NCBI GenBank assembly: GCA_018716295.1 | Contig: DVKC01000044.1 | Coordinates: 1 to 41,450, forward strand | Direction of reading: 5' to 3' | DNA: 41,450 nt | Source of the DNA: Candidatus Avimuribaculum pullicola | GTDB taxonomy: Bacteria; Bacteroidota; Bacteroidia; Bacteroidales; Muribaculaceae | In this document: one piece after another, positions 8,801 through 16,786 of the stretch | Position numbering within the stretch: position 1 is the stretch's first letter | Layout: each line of letters begins with the position of its first letter | Made by a program: the position numbers and the translations under genes | The notes under the pieces: model-generated | What the model saw: only the letters and a program-made list of their open reading frames with translations | Databases searched by the model: none | Told to the model about the DNA's origin: nothing

Positions 8801-8997
8801 TTGCTACAGAAATTAAGAAAATAGTGGCGGATAAGTCCAAATACACAGACTGGTCCACCCGTGACGACATAAAGGCAGAATTGAAAATGGATTTGATTTT
8901 GGTTTTAGCAGAATATGGTTATCCTCCTGTGACGAATGACGAGGTGTTCAAAGAGATTCTGGAACAGGCGGAGAATTTCAAGAAATATAATGGATAA
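5818..8997 (+). CDS. hsdR: Type I restriction-modification system, restriction/translocase subunit HsdR
   Basis: HsdR translocates DNA in an ATP-dependent way and cleaves unmodified DNA far from the target. The 1059 residues contain an N-terminal PD-(D/E)XK nuclease (Asp137, then Glu151-x-Lys153 in VVLEFK). An SF2 translocase follows with Walker A GATGCGKS (295-302), DEAH box (399-402), GFTGTP motif, and motif VI region QTISRVNRVYPG. A helical C-terminal domain binds the methyltransferase. Length is typical and all core motifs are intact, so the system should restrict. It begins 8 nt after AlbA_2 protein 1 and its stop overlaps the start of AlbA_2 protein 2. A broken homologous start lies upstream at 3963-4078. 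Confidence 0.96.
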   Translation: MPHFNEHALELSIIELFQQEGYTYTSGEEIHKEVSDVLLLDDMRLYLHNRYRAESITPLEIEQTLAVLTANVGFSLYEQNRHTYRLMTEGFSLKRDDTTLPDLFIEPIDFSKDGIKNNLFRIVNQLEIQGAERRIPDGIVYVNGLPVVVLEFKSAVKEETTIMDAYTQLTVRYRRDIPDLFKYNAFAVISDGVNNKYGSLFSPYDFFYVWRKVEADDKATDGINSLLTMVKGLFRKERLLSVIKDFVFFPDSSKNEKKVVCRYPQFFATHKLFDNIRLHSKLQEGGDGKGGTYFGATGCGKSITMLFLSRMLMRSKEFASPTIVLITDRTDLDDQLSKLFGTAKKFIGDECVVEVESRDKLREHLAGRTSGGVFLTTIHKFTEDTRLLSERANIICISDEAHRSQTNLSLQVKQTDKGVKRNYGFAKYLHDSLPNATYVGFTGTPIDATIDVFGEVVDAYTMTESVTDDITRRIVYEGRAAKVLLDNNKLQEIEQYYKQCAEEGANEYQIEESKKAVTKMERILGDSDRLQAVAEDFIAHYEKRVEEGSTVEGKVMFVCSNRTIAFNLYKQIIALRPEWAKMPGEEAHEYHYMMAAEPRIPYGNQELPIEKIKLIMTRSKDDEPELYNLLGTDEDRRAWAEEFKKPKSNFKIAIVVDMWTTGFDVDCLDTMYIDKPLQQHTLVQTISRVNRVYPGKEKGLVVDYIGIKSNMNVALKRYAQGDANLDSVESIEQSVAMVKDVLDVIRRMFGGFDYSVFTTGTPLEQLDCLNKGAEFMQRTKEQENLFMRHAKKLKSAFNLCSNNEEISEAEREEIHYFTGVRSIIYKLTIGDTPDASQMNRRVSEMIEEAIQSEGVEEIIQIGNDKENLDVLSEEYMERLNKLKLPNTKVKLMERLLKTVITEFKKVNKVKGMDFSKRLNALVDKYNDRRDSVIFADEVLTEVANQMADLLKELNKEKKSFLDLGISYEEKAFYDILKSIAKQFGFEYPEDKLLKLATEIKKIVADKSKYTDWSTRDDIKAELKMDLILVLAEYGYPPVTNDEVFKEILEQAENFKKYNG

Positions 8998-10381
8998 CAA
9001 TATAATGAATACTGAATCCCAAAACATAGAATTCAAAGAATCTTGGCGTGACGAATACCAGAAATGGATTTGTGGTTTTGCCAATGCACAAGGCGGTGTC
9101 CTTTATGTGGGTGTAAAGGATAATGGCGAGGTATGCGGTGTGCAGGATGCCAAGAAGCTGATGGAGGACATTCCTAACAAGGTGCGCGACATGATGGGTA
9201 TCTTGGTGGAAGTCAATCTGAGAGAGAAAGACGGGAAGCAATATCTGGAGATTGTGACGGAGGCTTATCCTTATCCCGTCAGTTTTCGTGGCAAGTATTA
9301 CCAACGGAGCGGTGCTACCAATCAGGAATTGAAAGGGGCGGCACTTGACCGCTTCATGCTTCGCAAGCAGGGCAAGACATGGGACAGTGTGCCTGTGCCT
9401 TATCTGAAAGCGGAGGACTTGGATAACGCTACGTTTGACATGTTTCGCAAGTATGCCAAACGGAGCGGGCGCATGGAGGAAGCAGATTTGATAGACGACA
9501 ATCACGGATTGCTGGAAAAGCTTCGACTTTATGAGGGCAGTTATCTAAAGCGTGCTGCCGCCTTGTTGTTCCATCCCGACCCGGAAAAGTATGTGACCGG
9601 AGCGTTTGTAAAGATTGGCTTCTTCCGTGAAGGCATGGATTTGGTGTATCAGGACGAAGTGCATGGCAATCTGTTCCAGCAAATCGTGAAACTGATGGAC
9701 TTGCTGTGCACCAAATACATGAAAGCCATCATCACCTACGAAGGCATCCAACGAATAGAAACTTTACCCATGCCTCGTGAGGCTCTGCGTGAGGCTTTAT
9801 TGAATGCCTGTATCAACAAAGACTACGCAGAACCTTCTCCCATTCAAATCCGTGTGTATGAGAACAAGCTGGAGATAATAAACGGTGGGGTATTGCCCGA
9901 AGGATGGACTGTGGAAACCTTATTGTCTTCACATCGGAGTATGCCTTACAATCCGGATATAGCCAATACGTTCTTCCGTGCAGGTGAGATTGAAGCATGG
10001 GGACGCGGTATTGAGCGCATTATCACGGCTTGCAAGAATGACGGATTCTCCACGCCGGAATTCCGTTATGATGCTTCGGGTATTTGGACAACATTCAAGT
10101 TTGAGTACCCGGAAAGGGCTACTACCCAAAGCGACCAGAAAACTACCCAAAAGACCATACAAAAGACCATACAAAAGACCATACAAAAGCTAACGGAACA
10201 ACAACAAGCCATATTGGTCTATCTGAATGAACACCCTAATGCCACACGAAAAGAATTATGTGAAAAGATTCCTGATGCGACAATGGGAGGTATCATTCAC
10301 AACCTTTCCCGGCTTCAAGAGCTTGGCTTGCTGAAACGCATAGGAGGCAGGAAGCAAGGATATTGGCAAATTATAGAATAA
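8990..10381 (+). CDS. AlbA_2 (Schlafen-type) / GHKL-like ATPase domain protein 2
   Basis: The 463 residues have the same plan as the protein at 4124-5809 but are clearly divergent from it. An AlbA_2 domain (about 8-130; NIEFKESW, GGVLYVGVKDNG) is followed by an HATPase_c_4-like domain with REALLNACINKDY around Asn272 and a glycine segment WGRGIERI. A T/Q/K repeat linker (about 380-400) leads to a winged-helix end with ATRKELCEKI. The chosen ATG at 8990 overlaps the hsdR stop by 8 nt; an in-frame ATG at 9005 is the alternative. It closes the R-M operon; AlbA_2/GHKL proteins thus sit on both sides of hsdR. Function is unknown; DNA- or RNA-directed regulation or defence is inferred from context only. 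Confidence 0.85.
   Translation: MDNNIMNTESQNIEFKESWRDEYQKWICGFANAQGGVLYVGVKDNGEVCGVQDAKKLMEDIPNKVRDMMGILVEVNLREKDGKQYLEIVTEAYPYPVSFRGKYYQRSGATNQELKGAALDRFMLRKQGKTWDSVPVPYLKAEDLDNATFDMFRKYAKRSGRMEEADLIDDNHGLLEKLRLYEGSYLKRAAALLFHPDPEKYVTGAFVKIGFFREGMDLVYQDEVHGNLFQQIVKLMDLLCTKYMKAIITYEGIQRIETLPMPREALREALLNACINKDYAEPSPIQIRVYENKLEIINGGVLPEGWTVETLLSSHRSMPYNPDIANTFFRAGEIEAWGRGIERIITACKNDGFSTPEFRYDASGIWTTFKFEYPERATTQSDQKTTQKTIQKTIQKTIQKLTEQQQAILVYLNEHPNATRKELCEKIPDATMGGIIHNLSRLQELGLLKRIGGRKQGYWQIIE
10154..10189 (+). repeat. Three perfect 12-bp tandem repeats (ACCATACAAAAG) in frame
   Basis: Three exact copies of ACCATACAAAAG at 10154-10165, 10166-10177 and 10178-10189 encode TIQK repeats in the linker of the AlbA_2 protein. 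They are preceded by a degenerate unit at 10142-10153 (ACTACCCAAAAG). Units are a multiple of 3, so slippage would lengthen or shorten the linker without a frameshift. Confidence 0.9.
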
Positions 10382-10442
10382 ATCCCTGAAATGCAAAGAT
10401 TTTGAGCCTACACATCTTGTTAAACGGAATTTCTTTTATGTG

Positions 10443-10480
10443 AAAAAAAGCGGACTGGCACGTTGCCAATCCGCTTTTTG
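10443..10480 (-). terminator. Intrinsic terminator after tRNA-Arg
   Basis: An 11-bp stem with one mismatch (AGCGGA.TGGCA with TGCCA.TCCGCT), flanked by A and T tracts, lies immediately 3' of tRNA-Arg on the minus strand. Its symmetry means it could also end plus-strand transcripts from the R-M operon, which stops at 10381. Confidence 0.85.
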
Positions 10481-10554
10481 TGACCCATACAGGATTCAAA
10501 CCTGTAACCTTCTGATCCGTAGTCAGATACTCTATTCAGTTGAGCTAATGGGCC
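10481..10554 (-). tRNA. tRNA-Arg (anticodon ACG)
   Basis: Read on the minus strand from 10554, the cloverleaf is complete. The acceptor GGCCCAT pairs with ATGGGTC (one G-T). The anticodon stem TCTGA/TCAGA encloses the loop CTACGGA with anticodon ACG. The T arm has a 5-bp stem around TTTGAAT. Discriminator is A and CCA is not encoded. ACG should be deaminated to ICG to read CGN codons. It has its own promoter (10567-10597) and terminator. Confidence 0.95.
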
Positions 10555-10566
10555 TAATTGCGAGTA

Positions 10567-10597
10567 CAAAGGTAGCTATATTTTTTTGTAATTGCAA
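10567..10597 (-). promoter_or_regulatory. Promoter of tRNA-Arg
   Basis: On the minus strand, TTG (10597-10595), 20 nt, then TACCTTTG (10574-10567) is an exact match to the Bacteroidota -33/-7 promoter. It ends 12 nt before the mature tRNA 5' end. Confidence 0.85.
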
Positions 10598-10653
10598 TGA
10601 TTTTTTGAAAAAACTGCAAAAAAACTTTCCGATACGGGCCGTAAAACAAGCAT

Positions 10654-13266
10654 TCAATCCCTGCCTGTGATAATTTTCTTTATATCATTGAGTTTGTTAA
10701 GTGCTTGCATCGGAGTTAGGTTGTCGATATCAACATGCAAAATCTCATCGCGCACTTGACACAAAACAGGGTCATCGAGTTGGAAAAACGAAAGTTGCAT
10801 GCCACCTGTTGCGGGAGCTTCGCCAATATTTAGCGGTTGTTTTTCGCCACGATTGTTTTCTTCGAGCTGATGAAGCACCTCATTGGCCCGTTCAACTATC
10901 GATTGCGGCATACCGGCAAGTTTTGCCACATGGATACCAAAACTGTGTTCACTGCCACCACGCACAAGCTTGCGCACAAATACAACTTTCCCACCAATCT
11001 CCCTTACCGACACATTATAATTAGCAATGCGCTTGTAGGTCTTTTCCATTTCATTAAGTTCATGGTAATGTGTGGCAAATAATGTTTTTGGATGGGCTTT
11101 ACCATTTTCGTGCAAATATTCCACGATCGACCATGCAATAGATATGCCATCGTAGGTGCTTGTGCCTCGCCCAAGTTCATCAAACAATATCAGACTCCGC
11201 TCACTTATGTTGTTGAGTATTGAGGCTGCCTCGGTCATTTCCACCATAAAGGTTGATTCGCCCAATGAAATATTATCGCTCGCCCCTACCCGAGTGAAAA
11301 TCTTGTCAACAATCCCAATTTTGGCAGCATCGGCAGGAACAAAGCATCCTATTTGAGCCATCAGCACAATTAGTGCCGTCTGGCGCAACAAGGCTGACTT
11401 ACCAGCCATATTTGGGCCAGTTATCATGATTATTTGCTGATCGTCATTGTTCAGCTTGATATTGTTTGACACATATTTTTCACCTACTGGCAACTGGCAT
11501 TCTATCACAGGGTGCCGCCCCTCGGTGATATCGATGTCGAGCGAGTCGTCAAGTACTGGTCGCACATAACGGTTGTCGGCAGCAGCCTTGGTGAAAGCGA
11601 GCAGACAATCGAGCCGAGCAATAAGACTCGAATCCACTTGTATGGCAGGGATATAATCGGCTACGGCGGCAACTATTTCGTTGAACAGCCTCATTTCGAT
11701 TGAAATGATTTTCTCCTCCGCGCCAAGTATTTTTTCCTCATATTCTTTCAATTCCTGTGTTACATACCGCTCGGCGTTTACCAACGTCTGCTTGCGTATC
11801 CACTCTGGCGGAACCTTGTCTTTATGAGTGTTGCGTACTTCGATATAATATCCAAATACATTGTTATAGCTAATCTTCAAGCTGGGAATTCCTGTGCGCT
11901 CGCTTTCATGCTGTTGCAGTTTCATCAGATAGTCTTTGCTTGAATGCGATATTTCACGCAATTCGTCAAGCTCGGCATTTACACCGCAGTTAATCACATT
12001 GCCACGGTTTGCCATGTTTGACGCATCGGGATTTATCTCACGTTCGATGCGGTCACGCACGGTTCTGCAAGGGTTAAGCTGCTCGCCTATATGGTGCAAC
12101 ACTTCGTTGTCGGCTTTTAAGCACAGGTCTTTTACTGGCTCAACGGCTACCAGGGCGTTTTTCAACTGTACAAGTTCGCGAGGAGTAATTCGTCCTACCG
12201 CGACTTTCGACACAAGACGTTCAATGTCGCCAATCATCTCGAATTGCCGCTTCATCATATCGCGGGCTACAGTGTCGCGGAAAAAATATTCTACCACGTC
12301 AAGGCGGTTATTGATTTGACGTACATCTTTCAGTGGAAATAGTATCCATCGCCGCAACATGCGTGCCCCCATAGGAGTGAGAGTGCCGTCAATCACCGAC
12401 AACAGGCTTTTGCCATCTTCGCTCATCGAGCCGATAAGTTCAAGGTTGCGCACCGTGAATTTGTCGAGTCTGACGTAACGTTCTTCTTCGATGCGCGACA
12501 ATGTGGTGATATGGCTCACATGTGTGTGTTGCGTGATATCGAGGTAATACAGCACTGCACCCGATGCAACTATAGCATTGTGCATCGTGTCGATTCCAAA
12601 TCCCTTCAGGTTCTTTGTTTCAAAATGTTTCAACAACTTGTCGGTGGCGGCTTCCTCGGTAAAAATCCAGTCATCAAGGTCGAAAGTGAGATATTTTGCC
12701 GAAAATGTTTCGGCAAACCGTTTGCGATTGCTACGCTCCACAAGCACTTCCTTGGGCGAGAAATTGCCCAACAGTTTATCGATATAATCGGTAGTTCCTT
12801 CAGCTGTAAGAAATTCACCCGTGCTTATGTCGAGGAATGCCACGCCACAAGTGCGTTTGCCAAAATGGACAGCTGCAAGAAAATTATTTTCACGATTGTT
12901 GAGAATATTGTCGTTAATCGACACACCCGGCGTCACAAGTTCGGTAATACCACGCTTTACCAATTTTTTTGTGAGTTTTGGATCTTCGAGCTGTTCACAT
13001 ATTGCCACCCGTTTACCAGCCCTTACCAATTTTGGCAAGTATGTGTCGAGGGCATGGTGTGGAAATCCAGCAAGCTCCACATATTGTGCAGCTCCATTGG
13101 CACGGCGGGTGAGTGTTATGCCAAGTATCTCGGAACTGGCTATAGCATCATCCGAAAATGTTTCATAAAAGTCACCCACACGAAACAACAAAATAGCATC
13201 GGGATGCTTCTGCTTCATCTCGAAATATTGCTTCATGAGTGGTGTTTCGACTATCTCTTTTGCCAC
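10654..13266 (-). CDS. mutS: DNA mismatch repair protein MutS
   Basis: MutS recognises base mismatches and small loops and starts mismatch repair in an ATP-dependent way, together with MutL. The 870 residues are normal for MutS1. The N-terminal mismatch-binding motif with Phe33-Tyr34-Glu35 lies in [10 protein letters not shown]. Connector, lever and clamp domains follow. The ATPase has Walker A GPNMAGKS at 617-624, Walker [13 protein letters not shown], and a later FATHYHEL. The C terminus ends with the usual helical dimerisation tail. The ATG at 13266 gives the conserved start. It stands alone on the minus strand; the tRNA-Arg lies downstream with a separate promoter. Nothing suggests a mutator defect. 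Confidence 0.97.
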   Translation of the reverse strand: MAKEIVETPLMKQYFEMKQKHPDAILLFRVGDFYETFSDDAIASSEILGITLTRRANGAAQYVELAGFPHHALDTYLPKLVRAGKRVAICEQLEDPKLTKKLVKRGITELVTPGVSINDNILNNRENNFLAAVHFGKRTCGVAFLDISTGEFLTAEGTTDYIDKLLGNFSPKEVLVERSNRKRFAETFSAKYLTFDLDDWIFTEEAATDKLLKHFETKNLKGFGIDTMHNAIVASGAVLYYLDITQHTHVSHITTLSRIEEERYVRLDKFTVRNLELIGSMSEDGKSLLSVIDGTLTPMGARMLRRWILFPLKDVRQINNRLDVVEYFFRDTVARDMMKRQFEMIGDIERLVSKVAVGRITPRELVQLKNALVAVEPVKDLCLKADNEVLHHIGEQLNPCRTVRDRIEREINPDASNMANRGNVINCGVNAELDELREISHSSKDYLMKLQQHESERTGIPSLKISYNNVFGYYIEVRNTHKDKVPPEWIRKQTLVNAERYVTQELKEYEEKILGAEEKIISIEMRLFNEIVAAVADYIPAIQVDSSLIARLDCLLAFTKAAADNRYVRPVLDDSLDIDITEGRHPVIECQLPVGEKYVSNNIKLNNDDQQIIMITGPNMAGKSALLRQTALIVLMAQIGCFVPADAAKIGIVDKIFTRVGASDNISLGESTFMVEMTEAASILNNISERSLILFDELGRGTSTYDGISIAWSIVEYLHENGKAHPKTLFATHYHELNEMEKTYKRIANYNVSVREIGGKVVFVRKLVRGGSEHSFGIHVAKLAGMPQSIVERANEVLHQLEENNRGEKQPLNIGEAPATGGMQLSFFQLDDPVLCQVRDEILHVDIDNLTPMQALNKLNDIKKIITGRD

Positions 13267-13290
13267 GGTTTATCTTATTTTTCAAGACTT

Positions 13291-13298
13291 CAAAATTA
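13291..13298 (-). promoter_or_regulatory. Putative -7 box of mutS
   Basis: TAATTTTG on the minus strand, 24 nt before the mutS start, matches TAnnTTTG. No TTG lies 19-21 nt upstream, so the -33 element is absent or degenerate. Confidence 0.4.
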
Positions 13299-13404
13299 CA
13301 AAATTTCATTTAATCGGTAAAATAACATTTGCATCGACAACCCATAAGGCACAAAACGGTGTGATAGCACACTGGAGCAACTACATCGTTTTTAAGGACT
13401 GCTT

Positions 13405-13437
13405 TTGTGCCAATTTCATGTTTTTTGTGTATGTTTG
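13405..13437 (+). promoter_or_regulatory. Putative promoter of the DUF115-like gene
   Basis: TTG (13405-13407) and TATGTTTG (13430-13437) are separated by 22 nt, slightly longer than the 19-20 nt seen elsewhere in the window. It would give a leader of about 20 nt before the ATG at 13464. Confidence 0.4.
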
Positions 13438-13463
13438 CGGGCGTTTAAGTATCGATTAGTGGA

Positions 13464-14303
13464 ATGGATAAGATAAAGGATTTTGTAGCCAAGTTGTGGC
13501 AATCGTTATTGAGTGTTGTCAAGGTGGTATTGTTGTCGAAATGGGGCATCAAGTGGCCCGACATTGGCAACGAACGGCAGCAACGCGGCATTGTAATTCT
13601 TGGTAACGGGCCATCGCTGAACGACACAGTGGCATCGGCTACCGACTTTCTTGCCACCCACGACTTGCTGGCAGTGAATTTTGCTGCTTCCACTCCACTG
13701 TTCAACCAGTTACGTCCAAACTATTACTTGCTTGCCGATCCACATTTCTTCAAGGCACTCGACCAGCCCAACGTCGCAAAGATGTGGGAGGCAATTGCCA
13801 ACGTTGACTGGGACATGCACCTCTTTGTACCAGTTAATGCAGTGATGCCGCCGTTGCCAGCCAATTCCAAACTTACGATATCGAGATATAACACCACGCC
13901 AGTCGAAGGATTCGCATCGATTGAAAACCTGCTGTATAGGTCGGCAACAGGAATGCCTCGCCCACGCAATGTGCTAATTCCGTCGATAATGGCTGCAATA
14001 GGAATGGGGTACAAACATATATACCTTGCCGGTGCCGACCACTCATGGACACGTACACTGTCGGTAGATGACAATAACAATGTGGTATCAATACAGCCGC
14101 ATTTTTACAAAGAAGACGACCGTGAGGTGCAGCGCAGCCGCACCGAATACATGCACTATCCGTTGCACACCATCATGTATAGTTTTTATGTGGCATTCAA
14201 GTCATATTTCACTATTGCCCGCTATGCCAGCCACCGTGGCATTGAGGTGATAAATATTACACCCGGAAGTTTCATCGATGCTTTCCCCCGCCAAAAGGTG
14301 TGA
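13464..14303 (+). CDS. DUF115 / MptE-like protein (6-hydroxymethylpterin diphosphokinase-like fold)
   Basis: The 279 residues contain VILGNGPSLND (44-54), the glycine-rich nucleotide-binding signature of the DUF115/MAF_flag10/MptE-like family. NYYLLADPHFF and YLAGADHSW follow, with the conserved acidic residues of the family. In bacteria these domains occur mostly in surface polysaccharide or flagellin glycosylation loci and are thought to transfer sugar-like groups; the substrate here cannot be read from sequence. It is a stand-alone gene between mutS (divergent) and a TonB-dependent receptor, with no other glycan genes nearby. No signal peptide is clear; the hydrophobic stretch near residues 14-25 is short and amphipathic. 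Confidence 0.7.
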   Translation: MDKIKDFVAKLWQSLLSVVKVVLLSKWGIKWPDIGNERQQRGIVILGNGPSLNDTVASATDFLATHDLLAVNFAASTPLFNQLRPNYYLLADPHFFKALDQPNVAKMWEAIANVDWDMHLFVPVNAVMPPLPANSKLTISRYNTTPVEGFASIENLLYRSATGMPRPRNVLIPSIMAAIGMGYKHIYLAGADHSWTRTLSVDDNNNVVSIQPHFYKEDDREVQRSRTEYMHYPLHTIMYSFYVAFKSYFTIARYASHRGIEVINITPGSFIDAFPRQKV

Positions 14304-14384
14304 TGCCTCAAATTTTTTCGTTTAAAACCCAGGTATCAAAATGCCATTCAGTAAAATCGGTTACTGCTACTGTAATTTATATAC

Positions 14385-14414
14385 TTGGCAATAGCTGGTA
14401 TATAGATAATTTTG
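14385..14414 (+). promoter_or_regulatory. Promoter of the TonB-dependent receptor
   Basis: TTG (14385-14387), 19 nt, TAATTTTG (14407-14414) matches the Bacteroidota promoter and leaves a short leader (about 20 nt). No riboswitch-sized leader is present. Confidence 0.75.
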
Positions 14415-14439
14415 CACTATGTAACAACGCATGTATTAA

Positions 14440-16338
14440 ATGACAACAATAAGGAACATATTGGCGATAGCACTTGCTATCATTACAGGATTGGCTGCCG
14501 GCAATGCGCAGACCGATTCATTGCGCAACGTGACGATGAGCGATGTGGTTGTGACTGGCACCCGTAATGAAACAGACATACGGCACTTGCCAATGACAGT
14601 TTCGGTAGTTGACCGTGCCGAAATCGAATTACAGCACCAGTCATCAATTTTACCTGTGCTTAACACACAAGTGCCAGGCTTCTTTTCCACCTCGCGGGGA
14701 ATACTCGGTTATGGAGTATCGACGGGCGGAGCTGGACAAATGTCGATGCGTGGCATTGGCGGACCAGCACAAAGTGGACTGCCGACGACAGGATTATTGG
14801 TACTCATCGATGGACACCCGCAATACATGGGATTGATGGGTCACCCCATAGCCGATGCCTACCAATCGATGATGGTGGAACGTGTGGAAGTGGTACGCGG
14901 CCCTGCATCGGTGCTTTATGGGTCAAATGCCATGGGAGGCGTGGTAAATATAGTTACGCGCCGCATGAAACAAGATGGCATACACACCGATGTCGATGTG
15001 GCTGGAGGCTCATACGGCACATTCAAAGCCGAGGCAAGCAACCAAGTGCGGCATGGCGGCTTTTCAAGCACAGTGACAGCATCGTATAGCCGCACTGACG
15101 GGCATCGCGACAACATGGGATTTGAACAATTTAGTGGTTATGTGAAAGTGGGATATGACTTTTCGCAACGCTGGAAGCTATGGGGCGATGTAAACATCAC
15201 ACACTTTAATGCTTCTAATCCTGGTGCGACCAATGAACCATATATCGACAATGACCAACGCATCACACGTGGCATGGCATCAATGGCATTGGAAAACAAT
15301 TACGACCGTTCATCGGGTGCATTAAGTTTGTTTGCCAACTGGGGCGACCATTGGATAAACGATGGTTACCAACCAGATGAAGAGCCGCTTGATTATCGTT
15401 TCAATAGTAATGATGTAATGTTGGGCATTTCGTGGTATCAAAGTGCACGATTGTTCCACGGCAACCGTTTGACAGTGGGATTTGACTATTTCCACTTTGG
15501 CGGCAAGGCATGGAAACAAAGCCTTGGTGACAATTCGCGCAGTTACCTTGCCGACCAGAAACAAGACGAAGTGGCCGCATACGCCGATTTCCGCCAAGAC
15601 ATCGCAACATGGCTCACACTCGATGCTGGCATACGTTTCGACCACCACTCACAAACTGGCTGGGAAGTTGTCCCGCAAGCTGGAATGGCTTTCCGTATGC
15701 CTAATAATGCCGAAATCAAGGCAATGGCAAGCCGCGGGTTTCGCAATCCCACAATACGAGAAATGTATATGTTTCCACCACAAAACCCCAATCTAAAACC
15801 CGAAAGCCTGTGGAATTATGAACTATCGTACAACGGACGCTCACTTTACGACCGCCTGACGTATAGCGCAAACGTGTTTTATATCAATGGCGACAACCTG
15901 ATAATGCGTATGCCAAACCCCAATGGCAGTGGCATGCTGAATCAAAACTCAGGCCCGATCGAGAACTGGGGTATAGAAGTTGCGGTCAATTATACAATCG
16001 ACAGCCATTGGAGCGTGACAGCCAATTACAGTTGGTTACACATGGAAAACCCTGTGCTTGCTTCGCCACAGCATAAATTGTATGGTGGTGCAAACTTCAG
16101 CAGTGGCAAGTGGCAAGCCTCTACAGGGTTGCAATATGTAAAAGGAATTTATACCGATCTTGAAAATTTGTCGCAAGAAGAATTTGTGCTATGGGATGCC
16201 TCGATAAGTTTCCAAGCCACAAGATGGCTGTCAATTTATGCACGAGGCGAGAATCTATTGGCACAGCGTTATGAAATAATGGCTGGTTACCCAATGCCGC
16301 GAGCAACGTGCATGGGCGGCATGCACATCTCTTTTTAA
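14440..16338 (+). CDS. TonB-dependent outer-membrane receptor (BtuB/CirA-like)
   Basis: The 632 residues begin with a signal peptide (about 1-23, ending GNA) and a TonB-box-like VVVTGTR (36-42). The plug domain (about 50-170) contains VSVVDRAEIE, MSMRGIGG, VEVVRGPASVLYGSNAMGGVVNI. The rest is a 22-stranded barrel ending in the aromatic MHISF. It lacks the N-terminal carboxypeptidase-regulatory-like domain and no SusD partner follows, so it is not a SusC-type glycan receptor. Size and plug fit siderophore, haem, cobalamin or metal receptors. There are no neighbouring transporter genes, and the short leader has no riboswitch, so the substrate cannot be assigned. Confidence 0.92.
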   Translation: MTTIRNILAIALAIITGLAAGNAQTDSLRNVTMSDVVVTGTRNETDIRHLPMTVSVVDRAEIELQHQSSILPVLNTQVPGFFSTSRGILGYGVSTGGAGQMSMRGIGGPAQSGLPTTGLLVLIDGHPQYMGLMGHPIADAYQSMMVERVEVVRGPASVLYGSNAMGGVVNIVTRRMKQDGIHTDVDVAGGSYGTFKAEASNQVRHGGFSSTVTASYSRTDGHRDNMGFEQFSGYVKVGYDFSQRWKLWGDVNITHFNASNPGATNEPYIDNDQRITRGMASMALENNYDRSSGALSLFANWGDHWINDGYQPDEEPLDYRFNSNDVMLGISWYQSARLFHGNRLTVGFDYFHFGGKAWKQSLGDNSRSYLADQKQDEVAAYADFRQDIATWLTLDAGIRFDHHSQTGWEVVPQAGMAFRMPNNAEIKAMASRGFRNPTIREMYMFPPQNPNLKPESLWNYELSYNGRSLYDRLTYSANVFYINGDNLIMRMPNPNGSGMLNQNSGPIENWGIEVAVNYTIDSHWSVTANYSWLHMENPVLASPQHKLYGGANFSSGKWQASTGLQYVKGIYTDLENLSQEEFVLWDASISFQATRWLSIYARGENLLAQRYEIMAGYPMPRATCMGGMHISF

Positions 16339-16392
16339 CCACAAGGCCAGGTCTAAACAACAGAAGATAAAATATAAAATAGTTGAAAAAAT

Positions 16393-16423
16393 TTGCAAGA
16401 TAGTCACATTTTTTCTACTTTTG
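16393..16423 (+). promoter_or_regulatory. Promoter of the ncRNA/small ORF unit
   Basis: TTG (16393-16395), 20 nt, TACTTTTG (16416-16423) is a strong Bacteroidota promoter match. It lies 55 nt after the receptor gene with no annotated gene downstream on this strand. Confidence 0.8.
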
Positions 16424-16466
16424 ACAACAAATAAAGCCACGCATTAGAGAATGCGCGGTGAGCAAG

Positions 16467-16550
16467 ATGAATATTGGTAAACCGAAAATATTACCCGCAT
16501 TCATCAAAGCGCAAATTCAAAAACTCAACTTCTCAGACTCAACATCATAA
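16467..16550 (+). CDS. Possible small protein of 27 residues inside the ncRNA unit
   Basis: ATG at 16467 to TAA at 16548-16550 encodes a 27-residue lysine- and isoleucine-rich peptide beginning MNIGKPKILPAFIK. It starts about 40 nt after the predicted transcription start, and its start codon lies in the stem of a predicted hairpin. No family is recognised. It may be chance within a structured RNA, or the real product of the unit. Confidence 0.3.
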   Translation: MNIGKPKILPAFIKAQIQKLNFSDSTS

Positions 16551-16587
16551 TACACAGATGAATTTGCATTAAACTTGATGAAACGCC

Positions 16588-16632
16588 GACTGCCAACATC
16601 GAAGTGATTTCGGGATTGGCAGTCTTTTTTTA
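16588..16632 (+). terminator. Intrinsic terminator of the ncRNA unit
   Basis: GACTGCCAA (16588-16596) pairs with TTGGCAGTC (16616-16624), with a smaller CGAA..TTCG inner hairpin in the loop, followed by eight T. Confidence 0.9.
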
Positions 16633-16705
16633 TGGTTGAAAAAATTGCATGTCATCTGCCCACAGCTTCTGATAATCATCATTGTGCCAAGGCATAACAC
16701 ATAAA

Positions 16706-16734
16706 GGGTGAACCATTTTGCTTGTGGCTCACCC
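16706..16734 (-). terminator. Probable terminator of fbp
   Basis: On the minus strand GGGTGAGCCA pairs over 10 bp (one G-T) with TGGTTCACCC around a 9-nt loop, about 50 nt past the fbp stop, with only a short T run after it. The rest of 16633-16786 holds nothing recognisable. Confidence 0.55.
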
Positions 16735-16786
16735 CCCGTTTTTAAGGTTGTATTAGGTTGATTTTTTAGTGGTTAATTGAAAGCGA

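Larger units (their letters stand above)
16430..16632 (+). ncRNA. Candidate structured small RNA (~200 nt)
   Basis: This is a complete transcription unit: promoter at 16393-16423, intrinsic terminator at 16588-16632, and no conventional gene. Internal pairing is strong. CGCATT/AATGCG forms a hairpin at about 16439-16454. GATGAAT (16466-16472) pairs with ATTCATC (16499-16505) around an inner GGTAA/TTACC stem. GCAAATTC (16511-16518) pairs with GAATTTGC (16560-16567), extended by CATCAA (16502-16507) with TTGATG (16575-16580). The last pairing competes with the second hairpin for 16502-16505, so two exclusive folds are possible. I could not match it to a known family; a 6S-like RNA is one possibility. 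A 27-codon ORF lies inside. Confidence 0.7.

Noticed and set aside
12511..13320. 269-codon open frame on the plus strand
   Set aside because: It is antisense to the conserved mutS coding sequence and has no recognisable protein features.
14304..14439. Cobalamin or other riboswitch before the TonB-dependent receptor
   Set aside because: The promoter leaves a leader of only about 20 nt, too short for an aptamer.
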